Of a stretch of 64,000 bases of DNA, positions 20,676 to 29,327 are shown in pieces. A program made the position numbers and the translations under genes. A model generated the notes under the pieces. It was not told the origin of the DNA and searched no databases. It worked only from the letters and a program-made list of their open reading frames with translations. The number at the start of each line of letters is the position of its first letter. The stretch's first letter is position 1. Location of the stretch: positions 1 to 64,000 of the forward strand of contig MEED01000014.1 in assembly GCA_001724855.1 (NCBI GenBank), in the 5' to 3' direction. The stretch comes from Lautropia sp. SCN 69-89 (lineage in GTDB: Bacteria; Pseudomonadota; Gammaproteobacteria; Burkholderiales; Burkholderiaceae_E).

Positions 20676-21542
20676 ATGCGCGACCTGAACTACGAGCTGA
20701 AGCAGCTTTGCCGGCGCAACCGCGACGGCAGCTTCGCGACCCAGCGCGATCGCGAGCGCGTGCTCGACCTGGTGGCGAGTCAGCTTCACGAGATGGGTTA
20801 CCGACACATGGCTGCAGCAAGCCTCAAGCCCAAGCACGTCGAGGGCTTGGTGGAGCGATGGCAGGCGGAAGGCCTCGCCGTGGGCACGATCAAGAACCGG
20901 ATGGCGGAGCTGCGATGGTGGGCCGAGAAGATCGGCAAACAGAACGTCATCGCCCGCGAGAACGACCACTACGGCATCGGCAACCGGCAGTACGTCACCA
21001 ACGTCAGCAAGGCGCGGCAACTGACCGGCGTCGAGCTCGCCAGGATCACGGATCCGTACACGGCGACGTCGCTGCGGCTGCAGGCGGCCTTCGGGCTGCG
21101 GCGCGGGGAGTCGATCAAGATCCGTCCCGAGTGGGCCGACCGTGGGGACCGGGTGGCGCTCAAGGACACCTGGACCAAGGGTGGGCGTCCGCGCGAGATC
21201 CCGATCCGCAACGCGGAGCAGCGCCAGGTGCTCGACGAGGCCAAGGCACTGGCCGGCAGGGGCAGCCTGATCCCGGCCGAGCGAAGCTACGTCGAGCAGT
21301 TGCGCCGCTTCGAGTATCAGTGCGCGGCGGCCGGCGCGCACCGCATCCACGGCCACCGCCATCAATACGCGCAGACCCGCTATCGCGAGCTGACCGGCTG
21401 GCCGGCGCCGGCGGCCGGCGGGCCGCGGTCGAGAGACCTCACGCCCTCGCAGCGCGAGGCCGACCGCGAAGCGCGACTCACGATCAGCGAGGAGCTGGGG
21501 CACGAGCGCGAGCAGATCACGGCGGTGTACCTCGGCCGATGA
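20676..21542 (+). CDS. Integrase-domain protein (phage integrase N-terminal + tyrosine recombinase catalytic domain)
   Basis: AAFGLRRGESIKIRPEW, RIHGHRHQYAQTRY, EELGHEREQITAVYLGR: R/H-x-x-x/Y recombinase signatures. Confidence 0.72.
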   Translation: MRDLNYELKQLCRRNRDGSFATQRDRERVLDLVASQLHEMGYRHMAAASLKPKHVEGLVERWQAEGLAVGTIKNRMAELRWWAEKIGKQNVIARENDHYGIGNRQYVTNVSKARQLTGVELARITDPYTATSLRLQAAFGLRRGESIKIRPEWADRGDRVALKDTWTKGGRPREIPIRNAEQRQVLDEAKALAGRGSLIPAERSYVEQLRRFEYQCAAAGAHRIHGHRHQYAQTRYRELTGWPAPAAGGPRSRDLTPSQREADREARLTISEELGHEREQITAVYLGR

Positions 21543-21609
21543 AATCCTCGATCGAAGGGTTGGGCGCCTGAGTGTCGCGCCTCTCTGTCCGACATGTTGC
21601 TGCTCTCGG

Positions 21610-21942
21610 TCACCGCGCTTCTGGCTGCAGCGCGATGACTGCCATGCCTACCAGTGCAATGCTGGCGCCGGCAAGATCCCAAAGCGTCAGCGTGACGCCA
21701 TCGACAAGCCAGAGCCACACCAGGGCGACCGCGATGTACATGCCGCCGTATGCGGCGTAAGTACGGCCGGCCGCGCTCGGGTGCAACGTGAGCAGCCATG
21801 CGAACAGGGCCAGGAAGGCCGCGGCTGGAATGAGGAGCCAGGCGCTCCTGCCCTGCTTGAGGACCAGCCACGACAGATAGCAGCCGACAATCTCCGCCAC
21901 GGCGGTCACGGCGAACAGGCCCGCGATCCTCAGCAGTTCCAT
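21610..21942 (-). CDS. ynfA: YnfA/UPF0060 family membrane protein
   Basis: [37 protein letters not shown]...[22 protein letters not shown] overlaps merR stop (ATGA). Confidence 0.85.
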   Translation of the reverse strand: MELLRIAGLFAVTAVAEIVGCYLSWLVLKQGRSAWLLIPAAAFLALFAWLLTLHPSAAGRTYAAYGGMYIAVALVWLWLVDGVTLTLWDLAGASIALVGMAVIALQPEAR

Positions 21943-22349
21943 CACGCCGCCTCCTGCAGCGACGCGATCAGTGGACAGTTGACCCGGCCGCGAACGGCCG
22001 AACATCGCGCCACCAGTCCCGCCAACACCGACTCGATGCGCTGCAGGTCGCTGAGCTTCTGGCGCACGTCCACGAGCTTCTGTTCGGCCAGTTGTCGCGC
22101 TTCGCTGCAGCGTGCGCCGTCTTCGAGCTTCAGCAACTCGCCGACTTCCTCCAGGCTGAAACCGAGCCGCTGCGCGGACTTGATGAACCGCACGCGCGCC
22201 AGCTCCGCCGCGCCGTACCGGCGGATGCTGCCGTAGGGTTTCTCGGGCTCAGGCATCAGGCCCTTGCGCTGGTAGAAGCGGATCGTCTCGACGTTGACCC
22301 CGGCGGTTTCCGCCAGGGCGCCGATGGTGGCGCCGGTCTTGTCGTGCAT
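21942..22349 (-). CDS. merR: MerR-family mercury-responsive regulator
   Basis: [29 protein letters not shown]...; metal-binding Cys in [37 protein letters not shown]. Confidence 0.9.
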   Translation of the reverse strand: MHDKTGATIGALAETAGVNVETIRFYQRKGLMPEPEKPYGSIRRYGAAELARVRFIKSAQRLGFSLEEVGELLKLEDGARCSEARQLAEQKLVDVRQKLSDLQRIESVLAGLVARCSAVRGRVNCPLIASLQEAA

Positions 22350-22354
22350 GTGCC

Positions 22355-22385
22355 TTGACTCCGTACTTATGTACGGAAGTAAGGT
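22355..22385 (+). promoter_or_regulatory. mer promoter/operator with 19-bp spacer
   Basis: TTGACT (22355..22360), 19-bp spacer containing CCGTACttatGTACGG dyad, TAAGGT (22380..22385). Confidence 0.9.
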
Positions 22386-22421
22386 TACACGCGGGATTAC
22401 GTTGCGCGGAAGGAGTACTCG

Positions 22422-22772
22422 ATGGCTGAACCCACGCAGGGTCGTGGCGCCCTGTTCGCCGGCGGGCTGGCCGCGATCCTTGCTTCGACCTGTTGCCTCG
22501 GGCCGCTGGTGCTGATCACGCTCGGATTCTCCGGCGCATGGATCGCGAACCTGACGGTGCTCGAACCGTATCGGCCGGTCTTCATCGGCGCGGCGCTCGT
22601 GGCCCTGTTCTTCGCATGGCGCCGCATTTGGCGCCCCGCTGCGACCTGTCAACCGGGCGAAGTCTGTGCGTTGCCGCAGGTGAAGACGACCTACAAGGCA
22701 CTGTTCTGGCTGGTCGCCGCGCTCGTGGCGATCGCGCTCGGCTTTCCCTATGTCGCCCCCTGGTTCTATTGA
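22422..22772 (+). CDS. merT: Mercuric ion transporter MerT
   Basis: [42 protein letters not shown]. Confidence 0.93.
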   Translation: MAEPTQGRGALFAGGLAAILASTCCLGPLVLITLGFSGAWIANLTVLEPYRPVFIGAALVALFFAWRRIWRPAATCQPGEVCALPQVKTTYKALFWLVAALVAIALGFPYVAPWFY

Positions 22773-22784
22773 AAGGACAACACC

Positions 22785-23072
22785 ATGAAGAGAGCATTGC
22801 TCGCGTTTGCCACCGTCGTCGCGATGTCCGGTCCCGCCTGGTCGGCACCCAAGACCGTCACGTTGTCGGTGCCCGACATGAACTGTGCGGCCTGTCCGAT
22901 CACGGTCAAGAAGGCGTTGGGCAAGGTGGCCGGTGTCGCCAAGACGGAGGTCAACCTGGACAAGCGTGAGGCGACCGTTACGTTCGACGACACACGCACG
23001 ACTGTGGATGCGCTGACCCGGGCGACACGGGATGCCGGCTATCCCTCGACGCTCGTAGGGAGCGCCAAATGA
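22785..23072 (+). CDS. merP: Periplasmic mercury-binding protein MerP
   Basis: Signal peptide; [27 protein letters not shown] (HMA motif). Confidence 0.94.
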   Translation: MKRALLAFATVVAMSGPAWSAPKTVTLSVPDMNCAACPITVKKALGKVAGVAKTEVNLDKREATVTFDDTRTTVDALTRATRDAGYPSTLVGSAK

Positions 23073-23311
23073 GCGAGGTCATCCTGCAATCGACCCTCAC
23101 GTGCCCGCAGTGCGGCCACGTGAAGACGGAGACCATGCCGACGGATGCGTGTCAATGGTTCTACGAATGCGAGCAATGCCACACCGTGCTGAAGCCGAAG
23201 CCGGGCGACTGCTGCGTCTACTGCTCGTACGGCAGCGTGCCTTGCCCGCCGATCCAACTGCGCGGCGCAGGGCGCGGGCACTGCTGCGCGGTCGACGCGC
23301 ACGTCTCGTGA
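23069..23311 (+). CDS. GDCCVxC-domain (seleno)protein family member, cysteine form
   Basis: [28 protein letters not shown] and CEQCH zinc-ribbon-like pairs; ATGA overlap with merP. Confidence 0.82.
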   Translation: MSEVILQSTLTCPQCGHVKTETMPTDACQWFYECEQCHTVLKPKPGDCCVYCSYGSVPCPPIQLRGAGRGHCCAVDAHVS

Positions 23312-23363
23312 GGCGGCAGGACGCAGTGCGCAGCGCGCGCCGTCAGCACTGCTGACAGCCTGA

Positions 23364-23434
23364 TAGAAGAAGACGCCCGGGCAACCGTAAGGGCGCGCCG
23401 AGCGAAGGAAAGCAATTTCTATCAGGGGCAAGCG
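23364..23434 (+). repeat. Copy 1 of imperfect structured repeat flanking the AbiE cassette
   Basis: GAAGACGCCCGGGCAACCGTAAGGGCGCGCCGAGCGAAGG...TATCAGGGGCAAGCG; compare 26391..26460. Confidence 0.6.
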
Positions 23435-23460
23435 TAGACCGCCGACGCTATATCACGCGA

Positions 23461-23506
23461 CGCTAAATTCCTTTATTGCGCGAATTTGGCGTTGTATGAT
23501 GTAGCT
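23461..23506 (+). promoter_or_regulatory. Putative abiE operator/promoter
   Basis: Inverted repeat CGCTAAATTC (23461..23470) / GAATTTGGCG (23482..23491), 9/10 match; -10-like TATGAT 23495..23500. Confidence 0.5.
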
Positions 23507-24313
23507 ATGACAACAGAAGGCAACTCCCTACCGGCTTCCCGCGCTCGGCTTGCGGCCGTGCTGCGTGCCACCCGGGAGGTGGTGTCGATTGACGCCGCGG
23601 CCAGGGTGCTTGACATCGACCGGCCGGCTGCGGCCAAGATCCTCTCGCGCTGGCTTAAGCAGGGATGGTTGCGGCGCGTCGGGCGTGGTCTCTATGTCCC
23701 TGTCCCGCTCGCTCTTGCCGGAAGCGAGCAAGTCGTCGAGGACCCCTGGGTCCTGGTCCCGACGCTCTTTGGTCAGTGCTACATCGGCGGCTGGACCGCC
23801 GCTCACCACTGGGACCTGACCGAGCAGCTCTTCAACGAGACACTTGTCTTCACGACGAGGCGCATCAGCGCGAAGCGCGCGACCGCGCAAGGCGTCGCCT
23901 TCCAGCTCCATCACGTTGGGCAGAAGCGCCTCTTCGGTCTTAAGTCCATCTGGCGCGGCTCGATGCGCGTGAACATCTCGGACGCGGCGCGCACGATGAT
24001 CGACATGCTGGCGATGCCGGAGACCGGTGGCGGCATCGATCACATCGCTGACTGCCTGCGCGCGTACGCAAAGTCGCCGACCTATGACGGCGACTTGCTG
24101 GTCCGCTACGGGGAGCAGTTCGGGAACGGCGCGGTCTTCAAGAGGCTCGGCTTCCTGGCCGAGATGCAGCTGCATGACGCGGGCCTTTCAAGCGCCTGCC
24201 GAGCGCGCCTGACGCAGGGGTACGCGCAGTTCGATCCCGCAATGCCCGGCCATCATCTGCTCACGGCATGGCGGCTCTGGGTGCCGGAGCGCTGGAGGAA
24301 GGCAGCATCATGA
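23507..24313 (+). CDS. abiEi: AbiEi-type antitoxin (type IV TA)
   Basis: wHTH N-term VVSIDAAARVLDIDRPAAAKILSRWLKQGWLRRVGRGLYVPVP; IGGWTAAHHWDLTEQLFNETLVFTTRR. Confidence 0.82.
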   Translation: MTTEGNSLPASRARLAAVLRATREVVSIDAAARVLDIDRPAAAKILSRWLKQGWLRRVGRGLYVPVPLALAGSEQVVEDPWVLVPTLFGQCYIGGWTAAHHWDLTEQLFNETLVFTTRRISAKRATAQGVAFQLHHVGQKRLFGLKSIWRGSMRVNISDAARTMIDMLAMPETGGGIDHIADCLRAYAKSPTYDGDLLVRYGEQFGNGAVFKRLGFLAEMQLHDAGLSSACRARLTQGYAQFDPAMPGHHLLTAWRLWVPERWRKAAS

Positions 24314-25743
24314 TCGACAAGCGCGAGGTTCTCGAAGCCGCCTCCGCATTCGGCCTGCTGCCAGGTGTCATTGAGAAGGACTACGTCCTCGGCTGGCTGC
24401 TGGCGGGGATCAACGCCCATTCTGCGCTTGCCGATTCGTGGGTGTTCAAGGGCGGGACCTGCCTCAAGAAGTGCTACTTCGAGACCTATCGATTTTCGGA
24501 GGACCTGGACTTCACGCTACGCGATGAAGCCCAACTTGAAGACGGCTTCTTGCGCCGTGTGATGGGCGAGGTTATCGCCTGGGTGGCGGATGAATCAGGC
24601 CTTGTGCTCCCCGCCGATCAGTTGAGCTTTGATCTCTACTCGAACTCGCGCGGTCGCCTCTCCTGCCAGGGTAAGGTCGGCTATCGGGGGCCGGTGTCGC
24701 CCGCCACGGCGGCTGGCGGATGGCCGAAGATCAAGCTCGATCTCACGGCGGATGAAAGGCTCGTGCTGCCCGCCGTGCGGCGCGAGGTCTTTCATCCCTA
24801 CTCCGACCGTCCGGAGGAGGGGCTGTGGATCAACTGTTATGCCTACGAAGAAGCCTTCGGGGAGAAGCTCCGCGCGCTGGCCGAGCGCACCCGGCCCCGC
24901 GATCTCTATGACGTGGTGAACCTCTACCGCCACGGCGACAGCCGCCCGCCCGCATCGGTGTTGCGCGACGTGCTGACGCAGAAGTGCGAATACAAGGGCA
25001 TTGCGCTGCCGAGCGTTGCAACGCTCGAACCGCATCACGCCGCTCTGGAAGCGATGTGGGAGAGCATGCTTGCTCACCAGCTTCCGGTCCTGCCGCCGGT
25101 CGCGGATTTCTGGGCCGCTCTGCCGGAGATATTCAACTGGCTCATGAGCGGAACCGAAGCGCCGCAGCGCGCGCGCATCGAGCCCGTCGCGTCCGAGACG
25201 ATCATTCGCAGCCGCGTACTGCCGATGTCGGTGCCGCTTCGCGCACGCGCGCCACTGGAAATCATCCGCTTCGCCGCCGCGAATCACCTCTGCGTGGACC
25301 TGACCTACGACGGCAGTGTCCGCCGCATCGAGCCGTACTCGCTGCGGCAGACGGCCGAAGGACACTTTGTGCTGCATGCCATCCGCAGCGATTCGGGCGA
25401 GCATCGTTCGTACCGTGTGGACCGCATGCAGCATGCATCCGTGACCGGGCAGGCGTTTACGCCGCGCTACCTGGTCGAACTGACCTCCGACGGGCCGCTG
25501 GCCGTGGCTCCGGCAGTGACTCGGCCAAGCCTCGCAAGCTCGGCATGGAGCGCTCCGCCCGCAGCCCGTGCCCGCCGCGCCGCCCCTGCCCGCAGCGACG
25601 GCCCGACATACGTCTATCGCTGCACTGTGTGCGGCAAGACGTTCAACAGAAGGACGATGGACGGCACACTGAACCCGCACAAGAACCCGAGGGGCCATGA
25701 CTGCTACGGTACCTACGGGACGTATGTGCGGACGAAGTTCTAG
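24310..25743 (+). CDS. abiEii: AbiEii-type nucleotidyltransferase toxin with C-terminal WYL-like region and Cys/His zinc-finger-like tail
   Basis: VFKGGTCLKKCYFETYRFSEDLDFTL; C-term VDLTYDGSVRRIEPYSLRQTAEGHFVLHAIRSDSGEHRSYRVDRM, YRCTVCGKTFNRR...NPHKNPRGHDC; ATGA overlap with abiEi. Confidence 0.82.
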   Translation: MIDKREVLEAASAFGLLPGVIEKDYVLGWLLAGINAHSALADSWVFKGGTCLKKCYFETYRFSEDLDFTLRDEAQLEDGFLRRVMGEVIAWVADESGLVLPADQLSFDLYSNSRGRLSCQGKVGYRGPVSPATAAGGWPKIKLDLTADERLVLPAVRREVFHPYSDRPEEGLWINCYAYEEAFGEKLRALAERTRPRDLYDVVNLYRHGDSRPPASVLRDVLTQKCEYKGIALPSVATLEPHHAALEAMWESMLAHQLPVLPPVADFWAALPEIFNWLMSGTEAPQRARIEPVASETIIRSRVLPMSVPLRARAPLEIIRFAAANHLCVDLTYDGSVRRIEPYSLRQTAEGHFVLHAIRSDSGEHRSYRVDRMQHASVTGQAFTPRYLVELTSDGPLAVAPAVTRPSLASSAWSAPPAARARRAAPARSDGPTYVYRCTVCGKTFNRRTMDGTLNPHKNPRGHDCYGTYGTYVRTKF

Positions 25744-25763
25744 CGAAGCCAGGAGCCGAACAC

Positions 25764-26351
25764 ATGCCTGAGATTGCAGAGGGAGTCATCGCCTGCATTG
25801 GGTGGGGCTCGCTGATCTGGAACCCGCGAGACCTTCCGATGCGCGGGACATGGCAAGACGACGGGCCGCTGCTCCCTGTCGAGTTCGCGCGCGAGTCCGG
25901 CGCGAAGGCAAACCAACGAGGAGACAAGGTCACACTGGTGATCTGCCCCGACACGCCGCGCGTGCGCACCTGCTGGGCGCTGCTCGACGTGCCCGACCTG
26001 ACAACGGCGCGCCAGCGGCTGGCGAGACGCGAAGGCATCGCGAAGCGATGGGAAACCGACATCGGCTACTGGGACTATGGCAGCAACGCAGGAGCTGGTC
26101 GGGAAGCAGCAACGATCGGTGCATGGGCCGCTGCGAACCGCCTTGCAGCGGTCGTCTGGACAAATCTCCCGTGTAAGTTCGACGGGAAGGACACGAAACC
26201 CACAGGCGAACAGGTCGTCGCGTTCTTGAGGGACCTCGACGATGACAAGCGCCCGCTCGCCGAGGCGTACGTGCGCCAGGCCCCGGCGGCGATCGACACA
26301 CCTTACCGGCGGATGATCGCGGAACAGCTCGGCTGGCATCATCGTTCGTGA
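25764..26351 (+). CDS. Gamma-glutamylcyclotransferase-like protein
   Basis: IACIGWGSLIWNPRDLP resembles the YGSL(I) N-terminal motif; 195 aa. Confidence 0.45.
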   Translation: MPEIAEGVIACIGWGSLIWNPRDLPMRGTWQDDGPLLPVEFARESGAKANQRGDKVTLVICPDTPRVRTCWALLDVPDLTTARQRLARREGIAKRWETDIGYWDYGSNAGAGREAATIGAWAAANRLAAVVWTNLPCKFDGKDTKPTGEQVVAFLRDLDDDKRPLAEAYVRQAPAAIDTPYRRMIAEQLGWHHRS

Positions 26352-26390
26352 GGATGGGCTGCGACATCCGACACGACAGAGGACCGGTGG

Positions 26391-26460
26391 AGAAAGAAGC
26401 GCCCGGGCAACCGTGAGGCTGTGCCGGGCGAAGGGGAGAGAACTCGATCAGGAGGAGGCG
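26391..26460 (+). repeat. Copy 2 of imperfect structured repeat flanking the AbiE cassette
   Basis: AAAGAAGCGCCCGGGCAACCGTGAGGCTGTGCCGGGCGAAGG...GATCAGGAGGAGGCG; CGCCCGG/CCGGGCG stem. Confidence 0.6.
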
Positions 26461-26497
26461 TTCCGAAGCGCTACCGTAGGCGGCTCTTCGGTCGGCT

Positions 26498-27562
26498 TCA
26501 CGCGGCGTGTGCAACCTCCTTCCAGTCGCCGGGGGCCAGCTCGATGAGCTTGCCGCCCAGCGCCTCGAACTCGGTGGCACGGTCGTAGTCCTCGACGTCC
26601 TGCGAGAAGTGCGTGACGGCGTTGACCAGACCATAGGCACTGAGATCGCCTTCGACGATGAGGTGCCGCAGCACGCCGGCCCGCTCGGTGTCGTTGAGCG
26701 TGTAGCGGTTGGCCAGCACCTCGACGGACTTCACCGGGTCGCCGGTCAGACGAATGTCGCGCGTCTTCTGCAGCTTCTGCGCGACCTGGCGGAACGTGGC
26801 CTCGGACACCGCAGCCTCGACCACATCCCGCACCTTCAGGAAGAAAGCCCGGTCGTCTGCGGCCAGGGTGTCGTCCCTGAACACGTTGACCGACTCCGGT
26901 TCCGTGGTCAGCGAGCGCCCGACATGCGTCTTGCGCAGCGCGTGGTCCGATGCGATCAGACCGTTCTTGCACACCAGCCGGTAGATCAGCGGCTGCACCG
27001 AGAGCGTGCCGCAGCCGACCTCCGAGTTGGTGATGACGATGCCGGCCTGCACGATGTCGCCGGGGGCGACCTCGAACTCGACGCGAGGCGTGATGACTTT
27101 CAGGTACATCTTCGTCTCGGTCAGTTCGACCGATTCGAAGCGGGCACCTTCCAGCCGCTGCAAGATCGGCAGGACGTTTTCCGCAAGATCGAAGTTGTCC
27201 AGCCGGCGATAGCGGTCCGACAGCACCGCCCTCACCTGCCCGTCCAGCGTGCGGATCATCCGGCGGTCGCCGTCCGATTGCAGCCAGGTGTTGACGTTGC
27301 GATCGAGCAGTTGCGGCTGCTCGGTACGCATGCGCTCGAAGTAGGCGAACGGAATCTTGAGCTTGTCGGCGAGCTGCCGACGCGCCAGACCCGTGACGCC
27401 GTATTCGCCGTCTCCCTGGCGGGAGTCGACGATCAGCTTGAGGCTGCCATCCTCATCGGTACGGCACTGCAGGAAGGACGAAGGCACGACGAGGTCGCGC
27501 TTGGAGGAGATCTGGCGCTCGAGTTCACGGGCCAGGTCGACGAGGGAACGTCCGCTCTTCAT
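26498..27562 (-). CDS. DUF932 domain-containing protein
   Basis: MKSGRSLVDLARELERQ...QLADKLKIPFAYFERMRTEQPQLLDRNVNTWL...VRAVLSDRYRRLDNFDLA. Confidence 0.85.
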   Translation of the reverse strand: MKSGRSLVDLARELERQISSKRDLVVPSSFLQCRTDEDGSLKLIVDSRQGDGEYGVTGLARRQLADKLKIPFAYFERMRTEQPQLLDRNVNTWLQSDGDRRMIRTLDGQVRAVLSDRYRRLDNFDLAENVLPILQRLEGARFESVELTETKMYLKVITPRVEFEVAPGDIVQAGIVITNSEVGCGTLSVQPLIYRLVCKNGLIASDHALRKTHVGRSLTTEPESVNVFRDDTLAADDRAFFLKVRDVVEAAVSEATFRQVAQKLQKTRDIRLTGDPVKSVEVLANRYTLNDTERAGVLRHLIVEGDLSAYGLVNAVTHFSQDVEDYDRATEFEALGGKLIELAPGDWKEVAHAA

Positions 27563-27590
27563 GGTGAGACTCCAGAGAAGTTGCAGGAAC

Positions 27591-27660
27591 GGCCCCCGCC
27601 ATGCGGGGATGCACATCCCCGCTGGGGTGAAGAACCGGACCGGGGAATCCCGATCCGGAA
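27591..27660 (-). ncRNA. Putative structured 5' leader upstream of the DUF932 gene
   Basis: Minus strand CCCCAGCGGGGATGTGCATCCCCGCATGGCGGGGGCC: nested hairpins; shared design with two other leaders nearby. Confidence 0.45.
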
Positions 27661-27695
27661 GGGAAGCGCGACGGGTGTCGCGCAGGGTTCACGGG

Positions 27696-28289
27696 CTACA
27701 ACAGACCGCGTTCTGCGAACGACGTGGCGTTGCTGCCTGCGATCACGATGTGGTCGAGCACACGAATGTCGACCAGGGCCAGTGCGGAGCGCAGCGACTG
27801 GGTCAGGAACTCGTCGGCCCGGCTGGGCTCGGCGACACCCGACGGGTGGTTGTGCGCCAGGATCACTGCCGCAGCGTTCAGCGACAGCGCCCGCTTGACC
27901 ACCTCACGCGGGTACACGCTGGTCTGCGTGAGCGTCCCTCGAAACATTTCCTCGGGCGCGATGACCCGGTTCTGTGCATCGAGGAACAGCACCATGAAGA
28001 CTTCGTGGTCGCGCTGGGCCAGCATGATCCGCAGGTAGTCGCGCACCGCGGCCGGTGAGGCCAGCATGTCCCGCTCGCACATCGTCTCGGCAAGGGCACG
28101 ACGGACCAGTTCCCTGGCCGCCATCAGCTTCGCTTCGACGGAGGACGACGGGACTTGCTGCGCTACGTCTGCGTTCAGCAGCCGCGACAGACTGCCGCTC
28201 GCATCTTTCAACAGGTTCGCTGCCGTTCGGGGTCCCACCAGCGTACTGAGCAGGGCCGCGTCCGACATCGACTCGATCGGTCGACACAT
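27696..28289 (-). CDS. radC: RadC family (JAB/MPN) protein
   Basis: [60 protein letters not shown]. Confidence 0.93.
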   Translation of the reverse strand: MCRPIESMSDAALLSTLVGPRTAANLLKDASGSLSRLLNADVAQQVPSSSVEAKLMAARELVRRALAETMCERDMLASPAAVRDYLRIMLAQRDHEVFMVLFLDAQNRVIAPEEMFRGTLTQTSVYPREVVKRALSLNAAAVILAHNHPSGVAEPSRADEFLTQSLRSALALVDIRVLDHIVIAGSNATSFAERGLL

Positions 28290-28310
28290 GGAGTTCTCCT
28301 TCGTATGACG

Positions 28311-28355
28311 AATGGGGAACTCCTCCCCCAGGGAGCGAGCTCCCCGGGGGATGGA
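28311..28355 (-). ncRNA. Putative structured 5' leader upstream of radC
   Basis: Minus strand ATCCCCCGGGGAGCTCGCTCCCTGGGGGAGGAGTTCCCC. Confidence 0.45.
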
Positions 28356-28377
28356 TTGAGACTGACAGTGCCGGCGG

Positions 28378-28818
28378 TCAGAACGGAACGCTCTCGCGTT
28401 CCTCCGCGCGCTCCGGTTGCGGCACATCGATGGGTTCGCCGTTGACCTTGGCGAACTTGATGCGCAGCAGTCGACCCTTGATGCTGACGCCCGGCTGTCC
28501 CTTCCTGTCGCCCTTCTCGAAGGTGAACATTTCGGGATAGATGTCGGCGATCCGGAATCCGATGATCACGGACTTGTCGGCCGCGACATCGTTTTCCAGG
28601 CGCTTGACGATCGCCTGAGCGTCAGCACCGCTGACACGGCAGTCGAACTTCGTGTAGCTGACGTCACTGTCGCTGCCGCGGAGGGCAGCCACGGTGCAGG
28701 CCAGGAACTCCTGGCCCTTCTTCGGCTTCACGGTGCGAACACGATTGAGATAGCCGACGCCTTCGACGTGCAGGTTGAAGAACGACGACGGGCTGCTGGC
28801 TTGGGACGACTCGGACAT
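28378..28818 (-). CDS. DUF3577 / STY4534-family ICE replication protein
   Basis: [53 protein letters not shown]. Confidence 0.88.
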   Translation of the reverse strand: MSESSQASSPSSFFNLHVEGVGYLNRVRTVKPKKGQEFLACTVAALRGSDSDVSYTKFDCRVSGADAQAIVKRLENDVAADKSVIIGFRIADIYPEMFTFEKGDRKGQPGVSIKGRLLRIKFAKVNGEPIDVPQPERAEERESVPF

Positions 28819-28850
28819 GATGGCCTCCTATGACATGGAACACATGAAAT

Positions 28851-28900
28851 TGGAGAGACCATCCCCAGTACGGGGATGGGACTCCCCGGCTGGGTAGAAG
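28851..28900 (-). ncRNA. Putative structured 5' leader upstream of the STY4534 gene
   Basis: Minus strand CCCAGCCGGGGAGTCCCATCCCCGTACTGGGGATGG. Confidence 0.45.
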
Positions 28901-28937
28901 CACTGACGAAATCTCCGGGCCTTGCGGCCACCGGTTC

Positions 28938-29327
28938 TCAGGAGATCTGACCGGTTTCGGGCGATGCGTAACGGGCATCAACCGGGCTGACACAGCCAGC
29001 GAGAGACTCGGCCTGGCACGCGGCAGTCGCCGGCGCGTGCGAGTGATCGATGCGGCATGCTGATCCCGTGTCCGATCGGGATGCAACTGCAATGCGAACA
29101 CGGTCCAACGGTTCGCCGCCGCGATTGCCAGCCAGCGTGATCTCGACGAATGCGCCATCCGTCCCTGCGGTGCAGAGGCGCGTGGCAGCGACGCGATAGC
29201 CGCGGAATGACAGCTCCGCGGCACCGTGCAGCGTGGCGACGGCGAGCGCCTCGCGCGCAAGCACGCAAAGCATCGCCCACACCGGCGCACTGGGGTGCCG
29301 TGCCGGCGGGCACATCCCCGTCGTCAC
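28938..29327 (-). CDS. Hypothetical ORF
   Basis: 129-aa ORF in ICE gene order; no recognised domain; start uncertain. Confidence 0.35.
   Translation of the reverse strand: MTTGMCPPARHPSAPVWAMLCVLAREALAVATLHGAAELSFRGYRVAATRLCTAGTDGAFVEITLAGNRGGEPLDRVRIAVASRSDTGSACRIDHSHAPATAACQAESLAGCVSPVDARYASPETGQIS

Noticed and set aside
20384-21571. 395-aa + ORF overlapping the integrase-like gene in another frame
   Set aside because: R/Q/G-rich low-complexity; the 20676..21542 frame has recombinase motifs.
26507-27898. 463-aa + ORF antisense to the DUF932 gene
   Set aside because: Shadow ORF; minus strand encodes DUF932 with plausible start and leader.
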